Source: Guillardia theta CCMP2712
Lineage: Eukaryota; Cryptophyceae; Pyrenomonadales; Geminigeraceae
Assembly (NCBI RefSeq): GCF_000315625.1
Contig: NW_005434575.1
Location: 62,902-125,163, forward strand
Direction: 5' to 3'
Length of the DNA: 62,262 nt
Part shown: piece after piece, positions 44,401-56,401 of the stretch
Numbering within the stretch: position 1 is the stretch's first letter
Layout of the letters: every line of letters begins with the position of its first letter
The notes under the pieces: generated by a model
What the model was told of the DNA's origin: nothing
Database searches by the model: none
What the model saw: only the letters and a program-made list of their open reading frames with translations
Program-made: the position numbers and the translations under genes

Positions 44401-46388
44401 AAGCCTCACTTCTGACTTTCTATCTCAGCAATTGTACATGCTAAGGACCTGGAAGATTCTTCATTCTTGGCAAGTACAGCTCATTCAGACGATTTCAACG
44501 AAACTTTGTCTATGCAAATGGCCACGGGAAATATCCCTCTTGCCTGCACCTTGGTAGATGAGACCACCTTCTGCTTGGAGCCCTTCAAGTTCATCGCATA
44601 CATGGCTGAGAGCTGGGTCAATGACACAATGAAGAATTCCAATCCTCACGCGGATGTTCTGCAGGTGATTATTTATGCATCTTGAATGCGATATACTCAC
44701 TTTCTCTTCTCAGATGCACTTGTATAATTGGATCAACAGTTCTAGCAGTCTGTTCTATGCGCCTGCGATGGTACGATTCGTGCACAGGTTGATGCGAAAG
44801 ACGTATCAGCTCCTCCTGGCAAGAATCAGATCGTTGGGAGCTGAAGTGATTCAGGCACTTTTTCTCTCGTATGATTCCGTCCCCTGACACTCGCTCTTCC
44901 AGGCTAGCTTCCATCAGTTGATTCTTAATCTCAAGAAAACTCAATTCGAGCAAGCACAGGAATACTGCAAATTCCTTGTCAGCGAAATCAATGAGGTACT
45001 TCATATGATCATCACGTTAGATGGCTAACTAGGGATCTGCAAGGTTACCTGCTTTCAATTCATCCGAATGGATCCGCAGATATTTTGGGCGAGGCTGGTG
45101 TACATGGATAGATACAATTTTGCTGGACTGCAGGCAATGCAATCAATACGGTTGATGAACATCTACTGATTATGCTTGTAGGAGCTCGACCCGACATCTC
45201 CTGAGTACGAGGAGGAGAGAGCCGTTCAAGTCGCTTTGCGACCCGAGATCGACCTGACAAAGGAGGGGCTGTTGTTGAGATCGTCTTGGGAAATCGCGGA
45301 CCACTTACCGAGGCGGCACCAGAAGTTGTTTCACGACATGGTGCACGAGTACCTCTGCCTCCCGATGAAGTACCGACTGTCGAACTTCGAGAAGAGCAGC
45401 TCAGATGGTGAGACTCCTCAGACCTCTCAGATCTTCTCGCAAGGGTTCACGCAGAAGAGACGGGCTCTTGGTGAGACCATCAACCATGAGATTCGGTTCA
45501 CCAAAGAACTTTTCACGTCGTCGGGTGAAGACTTTCCAAATCAGATGCGCACTAAGGATGGGGCCCCTCATTTCAGCAAGCGTCTCTTTGAGGAGATGAG
45601 CAAGGAGATCAACGGGATGGGGGAGTATCCCTACAGACCGGGCACTCACCTTGAATTCGGCAGCCCGCAGCTTGAGCTTCTCAAACATCTCTGCCACGTC
45701 TTCAGCTTAGACTCCGACATCTCGTCGGAGGTGGCCTCCATGAAACGTGGGCTTCTTAAACTTCTGCAGGTAAGCAGCAGCGCCTGTAAGGGCGAACTTG
45801 TCTGCTTCTAGTCTTGCATCGTTGTCCATCTGTCAATGACTGACGCTCATGTACAGGTTCGAGAGTTCTCTGTGGAAGCTCAGTTCAAGAATCCTGCTCG
45901 ATCCGTCATCCTCCCTGATCTCTTCTGCTCCTCTGTGCTGTGCTCGGCCTCGCGAGATGTCGATCTCTGCCGGGAACAGGATTTCATTGCTGCCGTTGTC
46001 AACGCGCAGGCTGGGCAAGGCGATGGAGAGTTCCGTTGCCATCAGTGCGACCTGCCCTACGATCGCACTGCCATCGAGTTTCGACTCGTTCAGACTGTCA
46101 GCCAGCTCACCACGAGCTACGCACAGCAGGATCTGCGATGCAACAAGTGCCATCGCGCCGCCTCCCTGATGATGTCCGACTACTGCCAATGCTCGGGCAA
46201 GTTCGAGCATGCGCTGAAGCCCTCGGCGGTGACGGAGAGACTGGAAGCACTTCTTGGGGTGAGCGTGATGCGTCTGTTGGCTTCTGTTGTCGCCCCCTCA
46301 CTGTTGACGTCAGGTGGCGAAATTCTATGGGTTCAAGTGGCTGGAGCAGGAGATCAGCAACCACCTGGAGGTTGAGGCGGAGGAGTAG
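38403..46388 (+). CDS. POLE: DNA polymerase epsilon catalytic subunit (POLE/Pol2)
   Basis: Starts [13 protein letters not shown] at 38403 with a 48 bp first intron (38459-38506). Exon 2 (38507-41374) holds the catalytic half. Exonuclease motifs are AFDIEVTK (about residue 310), [10 protein letters not shown] and YSVSDAV. Polymerase motifs are DVAAMYPN (A), NSFYGY (B) and LDTDG (C). Many small exons follow and join in frame, for example 41420-41504, 41550-41651, 41696-42042, 42092-42155, 42202-42765, 42808-43418, 43473-43626, 43674-43795 and 43845-44003. They encode the inactive second polymerase half ([25 protein letters not shown]). The C-terminus has the two cysteine modules (Cys[12 protein letters not shown] with YCQCSG). 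In CysA the third cysteine of the human pattern aligns with serine ([10 protein letters not shown]). Pol epsilon is the leading-strand replicase, with proofreading. Proofreading and polymerase residues are intact. Confidence 0.97.
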
Positions 46389-46483
46389 ACTGTATACACA
46401 TTACACGAGTGAGGTTGTAAACTTTAATCTGACATTAGCCGGTGGGGTATGCAGACTCCTTTGCCCTACCATCTACCTGCAGG

Positions 46484-46571
46484 GTGCCTTACCTCAGCTA
46501 GTTGAGTGCCTTACCTCAGCTAGTTGAGTCTCCTACCTCAGCTAGTCAAGTGCCCTACCTCAGCTAGTCGA
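46484..46571. repeat. Four tandem 22 bp units between POLE and the patatin gene
   Basis: Four units at 46484, 46506, 46528 and 46550, each containing CTACCTCAGCTAGT or CTTACCTCAGCTAGT followed by TGAG or CAAG/CGAG. Units 1 and 2 are identical; units 3 and 4 differ at three or four positions each. It starts 96 bases after the POLE stop. Confidence 0.92.
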
Positions 46572-46777
46572 GCTCTGAGTCTTCACTAACCCGTTTTCGG
46601 GCAGTACTTATAAGGCGGATAGAACCAGAATGATGGTAGACCACTCGATCGCCATGCATCCACGTCAGAGGGCAGAGGAAGCATGGAAGGGATGGGGGCG
46701 AGAGGAAGAGGAGGAGGAGGAGAGCTGAGCTTCATGCTGCAGAAGAGAGACCACGATTGAGGTGAGGCGATAGGAGC

Positions 46778-49700
46778 ATGTGGATCTGGGGATCAGGTTC
46801 TGGCAAGGGCGGAGGGGAAGGGGGAGAAGGAGCAAAATCTGGAGACAAAGTGGAAGGAGGAGACAAGAAGACCAAGGAAGATCACTTCAGGCTGGTGCTG
46901 AGAGACCATGCTGACCGAGGCCTCAACTTCACTTGGCGCACAAGCGACCTCGAGAACGCCAGGAAGTCGCTGCATGCCAAACTTGCAAGCCTGGTGACCT
47001 GCCCTCCGGAAGCATCGAGTCCCCTCGGGGCGGATAGCAGTGAGCGAAGAAATGCAGACAGCCCGAGCATGGAGCTTCGGGGTCAAGAGGAGCGGAGGGT
47101 TCCAGTGGAGGCCTATCAGAGTGAGGCAGATCTCCTCAGCAACGTGGTGATGGTCAAGATAGAGAAAGTTGCAACGAGCGACAAGAGTCGTGTGATCAAG
47201 TCGCTGCCTCTTGACACCGCGAGCTTTGACAGCATCACCAGTTTGCGGGTTCTGGGAGCTGAGGTCGACCTGGAGAGCAACGTGAAGCCCTTGGTGCGGA
47301 GCTCGCTGCAGGTTCTCGGCCTCTCGGGGCAGAAGGCTGCCAACGACAAGCTGCTTGACTTCATTCAGCCCGCACTCTCTCCTTCCCTCACCTCCCTCTC
47401 CCTCCGGAGGAATCAGCTCAAGTCCTTCCCCGCCTCCTCCTTCAGCTGCCTGGCGAACCTGCGCGAGCTGGACCTGAGCGACAACTTTCTGCTGGACATC
47501 TCCCCCTCCCTCTTCGTCCAGTGCCCCCGGCTGGAGTCGCTGAACCTGCAGAACAACCCGCGGCTGACGGTGAGGGAGCTCGACTTCCGCGCATGCAAGC
47601 TGCGGACGCTGCTGCTGGGGCTGATCCAGCTGGACTACCTGCCGAGCCTGGCGCACCTCTCGACCCTGACGGAGCTCTCGCTGTTCTCGCTCTACATCAA
47701 GGCCAGGGCGCCGAGGCGGGACCCCCGTCGCTTCTTCGAGGCTCTTGCGGTGCACGTGGAGCTGCTCAAGGCAGGATCGAGTGCCATCAAGCTCTTCCCC
47801 TCTAGCAAGGAGGCTCGGACCGAGCTGCGCTCCTCCCTCGTCCCCGTCCTGCGCTCCTCCTCCTCCTGGCATGCTCTGCTAGGGGCGCTGCTGGCCTGCA
47901 TTGCAAACGAGAAGATGTACCGGGCCCTCATCTCCTCCGACATCGCCGGCACCTCCGGCCTGCATCACCTGCTGGCCATGTGCGAGGGCTCGGAGCCGCT
48001 GGCCCTGGACGCGTGTGTAGCCGTGAGCAAGCTGTGCGACCATGAGGAGCAGGCGATGGAGCTGCTGGAGCTCCAGATCGTCGAGCGATTCTGTGAGGTG
48101 CTGTCCTCCGAGCACAACTCCGTCGCCCTCAAGCTGTTCGTCCTCCTCACCCTCCGGTCCATGGCAGGATGCAGCCAGCAGGTGTGCGGGGCGATGCTGG
48201 CGGACAGCAGAGAGACGAGCAGGAGGCTGCGGTACGAGCACTACGACATGGGGATCAGCTTGCGGTACGACATCGTGTCTCAGACGCTACTCAAGATGCT
48301 CAAGGGGAACGAGGCCGATCGATCCCTTGAGCGCGAGGCCCTCGGCCTGCTGGGCGACCTCGCGTTCCACTCCTCCCACCGCCGGCTCCTGCTGGGCGAC
48401 GCGCGGATGCTCGCGACCGTTCGATCCCTGACGGAGACGGTGAAGGACAAGGTGTATCAGTCTCCTTGCAAGGAGAGAGGAGGAAAGGTGATCCTCCCCT
48501 CCTCCTCCTCCTCCTCCTCCTCCCCTCGTGGGCTGCTCAAGGACTCGTTCGCTTCTTCCCCGTCCAAGGACTTGGGTGACGCCGACGGCGTGCGGTTCTA
48601 CGAGGAAGCGCCGAGCTCTGTGCTCAGCCCGAGAATCTTCAGCCCGATCCCAGCAGAGAAGGAGAAGCACCGGACGCTCTTGCACGGGGAGGGGATGAGA
48701 ATGGAGGCGCCCAGCGAGGAGGCGGTCCTAGCGGCAGCTCTGCGAGTGCTGGCGATCCTGGGAGACAACCAGACGCTGAGCAGAGCGACGAGGCTGTCTC
48801 CCATCGTCGAGCACCGCGGGCTGCGGATCCTCTCGGTTGACGGAGGAGGAGTGAAGGGGATCGCAAGCATCCGCATCCTCCAGCGCCTCGAGCGAGCATG
48901 CGGGCAGCCGCTGTACTCGCTCTTCGACCTGGTGGCTGGCACGAGCGCCGGGGGGATTATCGCATCTGCCATGGGCAACAAGCTCAACATGACGGAAGCT
49001 GAGAAGATCTACCGCGCCATCACTCGCAAGGCCTTCTCCCTCCCCCGCGACAAGGACAAGCTCAACAACTCCCAGGGAGCGCAGCCTGCGGGAGCAGGAG
49101 GAGCAGGAGGACCAGCGGCAGCAGCTGGGGCAGGAGGGGCAGGAGGGATCCAGAATGTGCTGGTGAGGGAGGAGCTGCTGAAGGAAGAGCTGCAGGGAGG
49201 GGAGGGGAGCACGTCGTGGTGGACGAAGCTCGTTCAGAGCGGGTCGAGCATGAGGAGGGTGCTGTTCCAGGGGGCCAAGTACGACGCGGGGCCGCTGATG
49301 CAGGTGCTGCAATCTCAGTTCGGGGAGGCAGTAAGCCGCAGGATGATTGAGGCGAGTCTGGACCCGCACGCGTGCAAGACAGCAGTAGTGTCCACCCTCG
49401 TGTCCGAGCGGCCGATCCGGCCGTACGTGTTCCGCTCCTACCAGCTGCCGCCGGGGATGAAGGAGAGCTTTCCCGGTCGGTCGAGCTCGACGTGGCTGGA
49501 GGCGATGAGAGCGTCGTCGGCTGCCCCCTACTTCTTCGACGAGTTTGTGTCCGACGGGGAGAGGCTGCAGGATGGCGCGATCGTGACCAACAACCCGGCG
49601 GTGGTGGCGGTACACGAGGCGCAGCGACTGTGGCCGGGGAGAGCGATGGAGCTGATGGTGTCGGTGGGGACGGGGAAGGGGCCGCCGGTGAGGAGGGAGG

Positions 49701-52700
49701 TGAAGCCCAGCAGCAGCGGGATCGGGATGATGATGGAGACGTTCGGAGAGCTCATGGTTGAGGCGGCGACGAGCTCGGAGAGGGTGGCAGAGGCGTTCGA
49801 GGTTCTCTCCCCCATGATCCCCGGCATGTCGATCTTCCGGCTGCAGGTGGAGGACGAGCGATGCAACGTGGAGATCGACGACATCAAGCAGGAGACGCTG
49901 ATGGGGATCGAGCAGGCGGCTGAAGAGTTCATGGAGGACAACATCGCTACCATGGAGGAGATAGCCTGCATCCTCCGCTCCTGCGCTCCTTCCATGGCTG
50001 GCCATCATCAGGAGGACGAGGACGAGGACGAGGACGAGAAGGAGGAAGGGGGAGGAGGAGGGAGAAAGAGGAAGGGGCCTTCGCCTATCAATGACTCCTC
50101 CTTCATGCTGCGGGAGGTTCTGAACGAGCGGCCGCTGGGCAAGCATGGGATAGGATCGAAGCTGCGGGCTCTCTTCTTAGAGTCGCTGCTGCCATGCGAG
50201 GAGGGGCAGGGACGGGACATGGTTGAGATGTTTGCCAGGATGGAGGTCCCCTCCCAGCTCCTGTCCTTCCATGAGGGGGTCCTCACCAGGACCTGCAAGG
50301 CCGTCTCCTCCTCCTCCTCTGACTTGAGCGTCAGCGGCGAGCAGGAGCTCGATATCTCCTTCCTCCTCCGCGTCCTCCACCGCTCCACCGCCAACGTCGT
50401 TCAGATCGAATGTGAGAGGAACATTCGCTCCTTCCACCCCCTCCTCTCCCTCGTCCTCCTCTTCCTCGTCCTCGACCTCCCACCAACTCTCCCTCTCCGT
50501 CCCTCTTTCCTCCCTACACTCTCCCTCCTCTTCCTCTCTGGTGACTCTGCTCTGATAGGCGACACCCTAAAGTCCGGCGGAGATCTCATCCTGTCCTGGT
50601 GCTCGGAGCAGGTCGCCCCTTGAAGTCAGCAAGAGGATGCTGACGCTGCCGCAGGTTCTTCTGTCCATCGAGGACGCCATGTCCATCCTGCACTCCAGCT
50701 CCTCCCATGCCGACCAGGCCATCTCGCTCATGGCAGAGGGGAGGGAAGAGGAGGATGAAGAGGAGGAGGTGGACAACGGAGGGGAGGGAGGTGGAGAGGG
50801 TGTCCCAGCAGTGGAAGTGAGAGGGTGCGAGGTGGAAGAAGCGAACGGGATTTACCTGCAGACGCCAGAGGAGCACGGGAGGAGGAGAATCTACCGGCAC
50901 ACCTCCGGGCTCTTCCTCCTCCTCTTCCACGAGCAGGCGGACAGAAGGCTGAGGGGAAACGTGTGGATGGTCAAACCCTGCGAGGCAGGAGAGAAGTACC
51001 TTGGCTGTCTCCGCTCCTCCCCCTCCCGCTCCTCCTTCTCCCCCCACCAGCCGCGAGCATGGCAGAGCTTCAACGGCCTGCGGTTTGTGGACGACACGGG
51101 GGGGAGGGTGAGGGTGAGTGCGATTGAGTATGAAGATGCGGTGGATGCGAGTCACGAAGAAGAAGCGACGGGAGAGGAGGAAGACAACAAGGAGGAGGAC
51201 AAGGAGCAGGGAGAGGAGGAGGAGGGGAAGGAGGAGGGAACAAAGGGGGCAGTTGAAATGGACGACATAAGGGCTCAGGCAGCACAACAAGGAGAGACGG
51301 AGGAGGATCAGGAGGGTCTAAAGGGGACAGAAACGGAGCAGCAGCAGCAGCAGCAGCAGCATGTCTGCACAAGTGATGATGAAGGTATTGCTCGCTTGCT
51401 CCTTTCGCCTGCTGATATGCTGAATGACTTCCCAGCTCCTCGACCCGTTGGTAGAGAAGAGCAGGAGCAGGAGCAGGAGCAGGAGAAGAAAGAGGAGGCG
51501 CAGGGAGAGAGAGAGGTTGCTGAGGAGGTAACGGAGGAGGAACAGGCAGTGGAGGAGGTGGGCAGAGAAAGGATGCCAACGGTTTGTGCGGGTGGCGATG
51601 GAGAGGGAGCTGTATTTGACATGCAGAAAGAGCAGCAAGAGCGTGAAAGAAAAGAGGAGGAGAGGCGGGAGGAAGACAGGGAGGAGGAGGAGGACGACGA
51701 CGACGATTGGGAGGAAGACAGGAAGGAGGGGAAGGAGGAGGAAGAGGAGGAAGACAGGACAGTAGACGAGGAAGAGGAGGAGCGAGGGGTTCAGCAGAAG
51801 TTGGAGGAAAGTTGTTTTCCTTCTCTCGCTGGGACTCGCGGGTGCTCGCGTGAGGTTGACCTGACGGACGTGAAGAAGCTGATCGAGGTGTTGGAGGCGA
51901 ACAGGTGAGGCAGGGAGAGGAAAGGAGGAGAAAGAAGTGAAAGAGGAAGAGACAGAGGTGGAAGAGGTGGTTTTGGTGGTGATTTGAGGTGCAGGACGGT
52001 CCATACGTCTCCGGTAGAGAAATGGATCTTCCGAGGCTGCCAAATGAAACTGGAGGAGGAGGAGGGGGAAGGAGAAGCAGGAGCAGGAGCAGGCGGGCGA
52101 GTCCTGCATGCTAACGACCGCATTTTCCTCTTCTCCAAGTACAGGGCGAGACAGATTGCTTCATGGGAGAGTGTGCTGGAAGCTAGCTCGGGGAGGAAGA
52201 GCCCTTTCCATGGTTGCCCTCTCTCCCTCCTCTCCCCCTCCCCCCACTTCCTCCTCCTCCTCCTCCTCCTCCTCCTTTCCTTGTCTCTGCTCGACCTCGA
52301 CCTCTCCTACCCTTTCTCCTTCGTCTTCCCTTCTTGCCTTCTTTCAACCTCGACCTCCTCCTTCCTCGTTCATCCTTTCCTTAGTCTCTGTTCGCTCTCC
52401 TCGTTTCTCTCCCTCCTCTCTATCAAGTCGATCTCCTTCCCTGTACCTCCCTCCCTCGCTCCCTCTTTTCTTAGCACAACCCCTGACTCTCCTCTCAGAC
52501 AAGGTGGTGGTACTGCGGCACGCGATTCCCTTCAGGAAGGCGAGGATGCTAATGTCTGCGGGGGCCGCGTCCGTCGTCATGCCGGCTCGTCCGCTCCCAC
52601 CCTGCGAGAGGATGGAGAAGCTGCGAGTCTTCTACGCGTCTCTGCTGCAGGTCCTGAGGGGGCAGCGAGGGAGGAGGGGGGGGGAGATGGGAGGACGGCA

Positions 52701-53011
52701 AGACAGGGGAGGGGAAGGGAGGGGAGGGAGTACGGGAAGGCATGGGTGGAACTGAGGGGGGTGCGGGGAGTTGTTTCGTTGCCTGACAGCCCGACAGGGC
52801 AAAAGTGCTCCCATGGCAGCAGCAGAAGCCAACTCAACCGATGTCTTCCTTTCTTGCGTGTACTGATCCCTCTCTCCCACCGTCCCTTGACCTCTCGCCT
52901 CCCTTCCTCTTCCCCCCCCTTTCCCCACATCTCCTTCCTTTCATTTCACGTGCCCTCTTGCCTTGCCTTGTGCCTCTAGCAGGCACGAGGAGGCAGTTTT
53001 TTGTAATGTGA
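46778..53011 (+). CDS. LRR-armadillo-patatin phospholipase with C-terminal acidic extension
   Basis: Exons 46778-50411, 50559-50611, 50655-51904, 51995-52212 and 52499-52650 join in frame to about 1,770 residues. The end is either FFVM after a last splice (stop 53009-53011) or a read-through stop at 52755. Residues about 190-330 are LRRs (SLSLRRNQLKSFP, LRELDLSDNFLLDI, ESLNLQNNPRL). Residues 340-560 look like armadillo/HEAT helices. Residues about 680-950 are a patatin domain: the oxyanion motif DGGGVKG (about 688), nucleophile motif GTSAG (Ser about 722) and DGAIVTNNP (Asp about 931). Both dyad residues are present, so an active Ca2+-independent acyl hydrolase is predicted. The LRR-patatin order recalls iPLA2 enzymes of algae and amoebae. 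The 50655-51904 exon adds a UBA-like helix pair (VLLSIEDAMSILHSSSSHAD) and a long Glu-rich tract. The last exons are unidentified (DKVVVLRHAIPFRKARM). Confidence 0.85.
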
Positions 53012-53122
53012 ACATATGTACATGCTACGAAACTTCCTCTCTCCTCTCTTCCTCCAGCTGCCCTGCTCCTTCCAGCTCCCTCCTCCGCTCTTCCCCTCTG
53101 CCTCTCCCTTCCAGACACTAGC

Positions 53123-55013
53123 TCATCTCTTCGACGCCATCAATACATCCTGTGCGATCACTTCTGCCCAGAACTTTGAGGCCCCACCTGTATCCTCGTA
53201 GATCCCCAGCCCGTGATCGCAGCCTGCCAGGTACCTAGGAGCTGTGAGACGAAACGGGAAGGAGAGCAGAAGGGTGGATGAAAAATTCAACATGCGGAAG
53301 AGAAGCAAGAAGCTGATGTAGCACCAGCATCAGCACCAGCACCAGCACCAGCACCAGCACCAGCACCAGCACCAGCACCAGCACCAGTACCAGCACCAGC
53401 CCCAGCCCCAGCCCCAGCACCAGCACCAGCACTCGTTCATCTCACCTCAACTTGCACGATGAGTGCTGGATGCGCTTGAGAGCTGAGAAGAATCGGAAAG
53501 AGGAGGAGACAGGAACCTGCGGGAGGGAGTGAGGCAGGAGGGAGCAACCAGGGTTGACCCACAACTACATCGTCGGTGCCGTGGAGGAGGAGGACGGGAG
53601 GGAGGCAACGGGAAAGTCTGCAGTGAAGGTGAACGATGCGGAAGAATCAAAAGTCCCACACACCTCAACCCTTCCTCTCCTCGGAGATCCTGAGAGATAA
53701 AAAGATTGTCACCCTGGGAAAGAAGAGCGACGACAGGACAGGACAGGACAGGACAGGACGGCAGGACAAGGAGGAGAGAACGAAAGATTATCATGAGTGC
53801 AGAGGAGAAAGGAAAGAGGGGAAGAGGAGAACGAAGAGCACAGCAGAGGAGGAGTCGACCTCCACCAGCTTCGATGGAGAGTTGTTGTCCCATAACGATC
53901 GATCTGCTCCCATGACCGGATCCGCCAACCCTGCGGTAGTGAAGAGATTCTTCTTCCTTCCGCACATCGGACTAGACAGCATGAGGTCATCAGGACTCAA
54001 AACGCAATCAGCAATTCCCCTCTCCCTCTCCCTCTCCCTCTCCCCCGCCTCTCCTCCTCCCTCCCCCTCTCCCCCCCTCCTCCCTCTGCCTCTGCCTCTG
54101 CCTCTGCCTCCCTCTCCCTCTCCCTCTTCTCCTCCCTCTACCTCCCTTTCTCCTCCTCCCTTTTGCTCCCCCTCTCCCTCTCCCTCTCTCATCCTCCATC
54201 TTCTAACTCTCCCTGGCAGCATCTTCCCTGGCGTCTTTATCCCTCCCTCCTTCGTTAGCTGTATCACCTCACTTCCGAAACTCCCCTCGTCGCTTCGTGC
54301 TCGAAATGATCCGAGATATGGTAGACTCCTGCAGACCATGAGCGCATTCCCTCCCTCCCTCCCTCCCTCCCTCCCTCCTCCTTCACACCACTCAATCCGA
54401 CGAGAGCAGACAAGTCCGAGCAGGACCACCCGAGGAAGCTTCCTTCCTCAGCCCTCAGCCCCGCCTCGCTCAGTGCTCGCCTCACCACCGCCATGGCGCA
54501 CAAATGAGCTCCTGCTGAGTGACCCATGAGGATGAGAGGAGTTTGCTCCTTCGACCTCTGCATAATGAACGTTTTGGTCCAGGCTATCGCTCTACAAACA
54601 TCGTCCACCATCTCCGAGCAGTTTCCTTCAGGATGTAACGTGTAGTTGATGACTATTACTGTGCTGTGTTTCAACGATCTTGAGGGCTGTTGCGCGAAGT
54701 AGAGTTTCTTGCCCGAGTACCATGCTCCTCCATGAACATACAGAACCACAGAATCCCCGAGGCCAGTGCGATTGTGAGGGAGGTAGACGTCAAGGACTCT
54801 TCGTTCCTTGTCCCCGTATCGCACGTCCTTCAAGACCCTGTCATGTCTTTGCGCCAGGATACATCGGAGAAGGAAGGGGATCTTGGACAGGTAGAAGAGG
54901 AGAGAGGAGACGATCAGAGAGGTCTGCTTGACCATGCTCGAGCTCGTCACTCTCTCCGCTATGGGCGCTACGCGCGTGACCGCCCATCGCAATCCTTTCC
55001 CGACCACCTCCAT
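53123..55013 (-). CDS. Alpha/beta hydrolase, isoprenylcysteine methylesterase (ICME)-like
   Basis: Starts MEVVGKGLRWAVTRVAPIAE at 55013, whose context is GCCGCCATGG. A membrane segment follows (SLIVSSLLFYLSKIPFLLRC), then DVRYGDKERRVLDVYLP, the oxyanion motif HGGAWYSG and the nucleophile elbow GHSAGAH. After introns come VYHISDHFEHEATRGVSEV (near 54270), SPMCGRKKNLFTT (near 53960), the acid motif LPPVLLLHGTDDVVV (near 53585) and a final exon with GCDHGLGIYEDTGGASKFW, ending at 53123. The catalytic triad would be Ser (GHSAG), Asp (GTDD) and His (CDHG). The layout matches plant ICME and related carboxylesterases of the HSL/kynurenine-formamidase type. ICME removes the methyl ester from prenylated proteins at the ER; this substrate is inferred from family resemblance only. 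Introns contain CACCAG and CTCC repeats. Confidence 0.78.
53321..53430. repeat. (CACCAG)n hexanucleotide repeat in hydrolase intron
   Basis: About 18 units of CACCAG with CCCCAG variants in the intron before the last hydrolase exon. Confidence 0.92.
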
Positions 55014-55043
55014 GGCGGCACAGCAGATACACCCTTTACTCAA

Positions 55044-55081
55044 AGTTAAGTTAAAATCAGTACGAGGACAATCAGGAGAGT
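55044..55081. repeat. 38 bp dispersed word, copy 2
   Basis: Identical to 28491-28528. It lies 30 bases upstream of the hydrolase start codon and marks the left edge of GC-rich island C. A related AAGGTTAAGTTAA occurs at the right edge, near 56086. Confidence 0.9.
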
Positions 55082-56090
55082 CGAGGAGGCTGGTGACCCC
55101 AGACTGAGAAACTCAGTAGACAGCGACAACCAACCCCAATCCTGCCGACTGCTGTCCCCCGTCATCCCATCAGGCGGGCCCGGCCCGGCCCCCGATCAGT
55201 GCCCGGTGACCCGGCACTCCACCGTGTCAGTCGGCTTCCCGGCGATCATCATTCCGAACTTGAAGGAAGTTGGCAAGTCACGACCGTACAGTGAGTCACA
55301 GTAACGAATGGTACAGTTCAACTTCATTGAACAGGCTGAGCCCCGGCTCCGCGGCCCGGTGGCTGCGTGACTGCCCGCCGGGCGGCCCATAACTGGCCCC
55401 CGGCTAACGGAAGTTTGAGTAAAGTAAGGTGGCCCGCCGCGGTGCCGGGCCTCACATGATTCTGCGGCCGTGGAGGTTTAAGAGCTCAAAGTTCAAGTAC
55501 CGCCGGGGCGCGCCAAGCGGGGCCCCGTCAGGGCAACCACGGCATGCACGGAACTTTACCCAAAGTTCAAGGTTGGTTGAGTACCGTACGGTGGGGCCGG
55601 GCCGCCGGGCCCTGGCTCCGAGGCCCGGAGGCTCCGAGGAGCGGCTCCGTGACCGTATCGGACCGGACAGTCACTCAGTGACTGTGTGCCAGTGCCGATC
55701 GCCTGAGTATAGTGCCATTGGAACTTCCGAGTTCCGAGTCATCATTTCGAAACCGGCGGCGCCGCGCGGCGGCCCGGTCACTGAGTCACCCGTGACCGGG
55801 TCCGAGTCGCAGCGGCGCGGCGCCGGGCACTCGGTGATAGGCAGCCGGACCGTACTGGGAGTCGGAACTTGCCTTTGGAATGACGCACGCCCCTTCAAGT
55901 TCGGCTGACAGTCACTTGTCACGGTCGCCGGGGAGTCAGCATGCCGCACAGTCCACCACGGGTCAAGGGTGGACACTCAGTCACCGTACGGTACGCCGTA
56001 CGGTAATAATAACACACAGTGGCACGGTTGAAGAGGTCGGTTGCGGAGGACGGTACCGTATACTAGAAAGCCCCCGATTCACTTAAGGTT
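55082..56090. repeat. GC-rich palindromic-word island C
   Basis: About 1 kb without a plausible gene. It is rich in GCCCGGCCCGGCCCC, GTCACTCAGTGACTG, GTCACTGAGTCAC and GTACGGTACGCCGTACGG, plus words of the type AAGTTCAAGT (near 55493 and 55560). It is the longest of the four islands. It is flanked by AAGTTAAGTTAA-type words in direct orientation. Confidence 0.65.
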
Positions 56091-56401
56091 AAGTTAACGC
56101 TCTTCACAATTGACTCTTTTATTACTACACAATGATGATTTAGACCTGCAGTAGAGACTTTTGACCCTCTCTAATAATGAAAGGGGAAACTCCGAGGCAT
56201 GCGGCCCCCCCGGCCAAACATTGACAGTCAAAGGCTATGGTACTTCGACTTAGAGCGCCACTTAGGGTATCCTCAACCTTGAGAGCACTTGGGGCGGCAA
56301 GCAAAGAGAGCAGATGCGACCGAGAGGGGCAGAGGGAGGGAGGGAGGGAGGGAGGGTACAAGAGGAGAGGACGCATGCAGGTTCCACACAACCAGCTCTC
56401 T

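Noticed and set aside
46484-46571. CRISPR array
   Set aside because: The repeats are directly adjacent without spacers, in a eukaryotic intergenic region.
47000-50150. Long minus-strand open frames (up to 472 residues) opposite the patatin gene
   Set aside because: Arg/Leu/Pro-rich antisense of a GC-rich gene with strong third-position bias; the plus strand has clear domains.
55082-56090. Bacterial or viral insertion because of the sharp GC change
   Set aside because: No genes are present, and the same word vocabulary occurs in other islands of the window, so it is a native repeat class.
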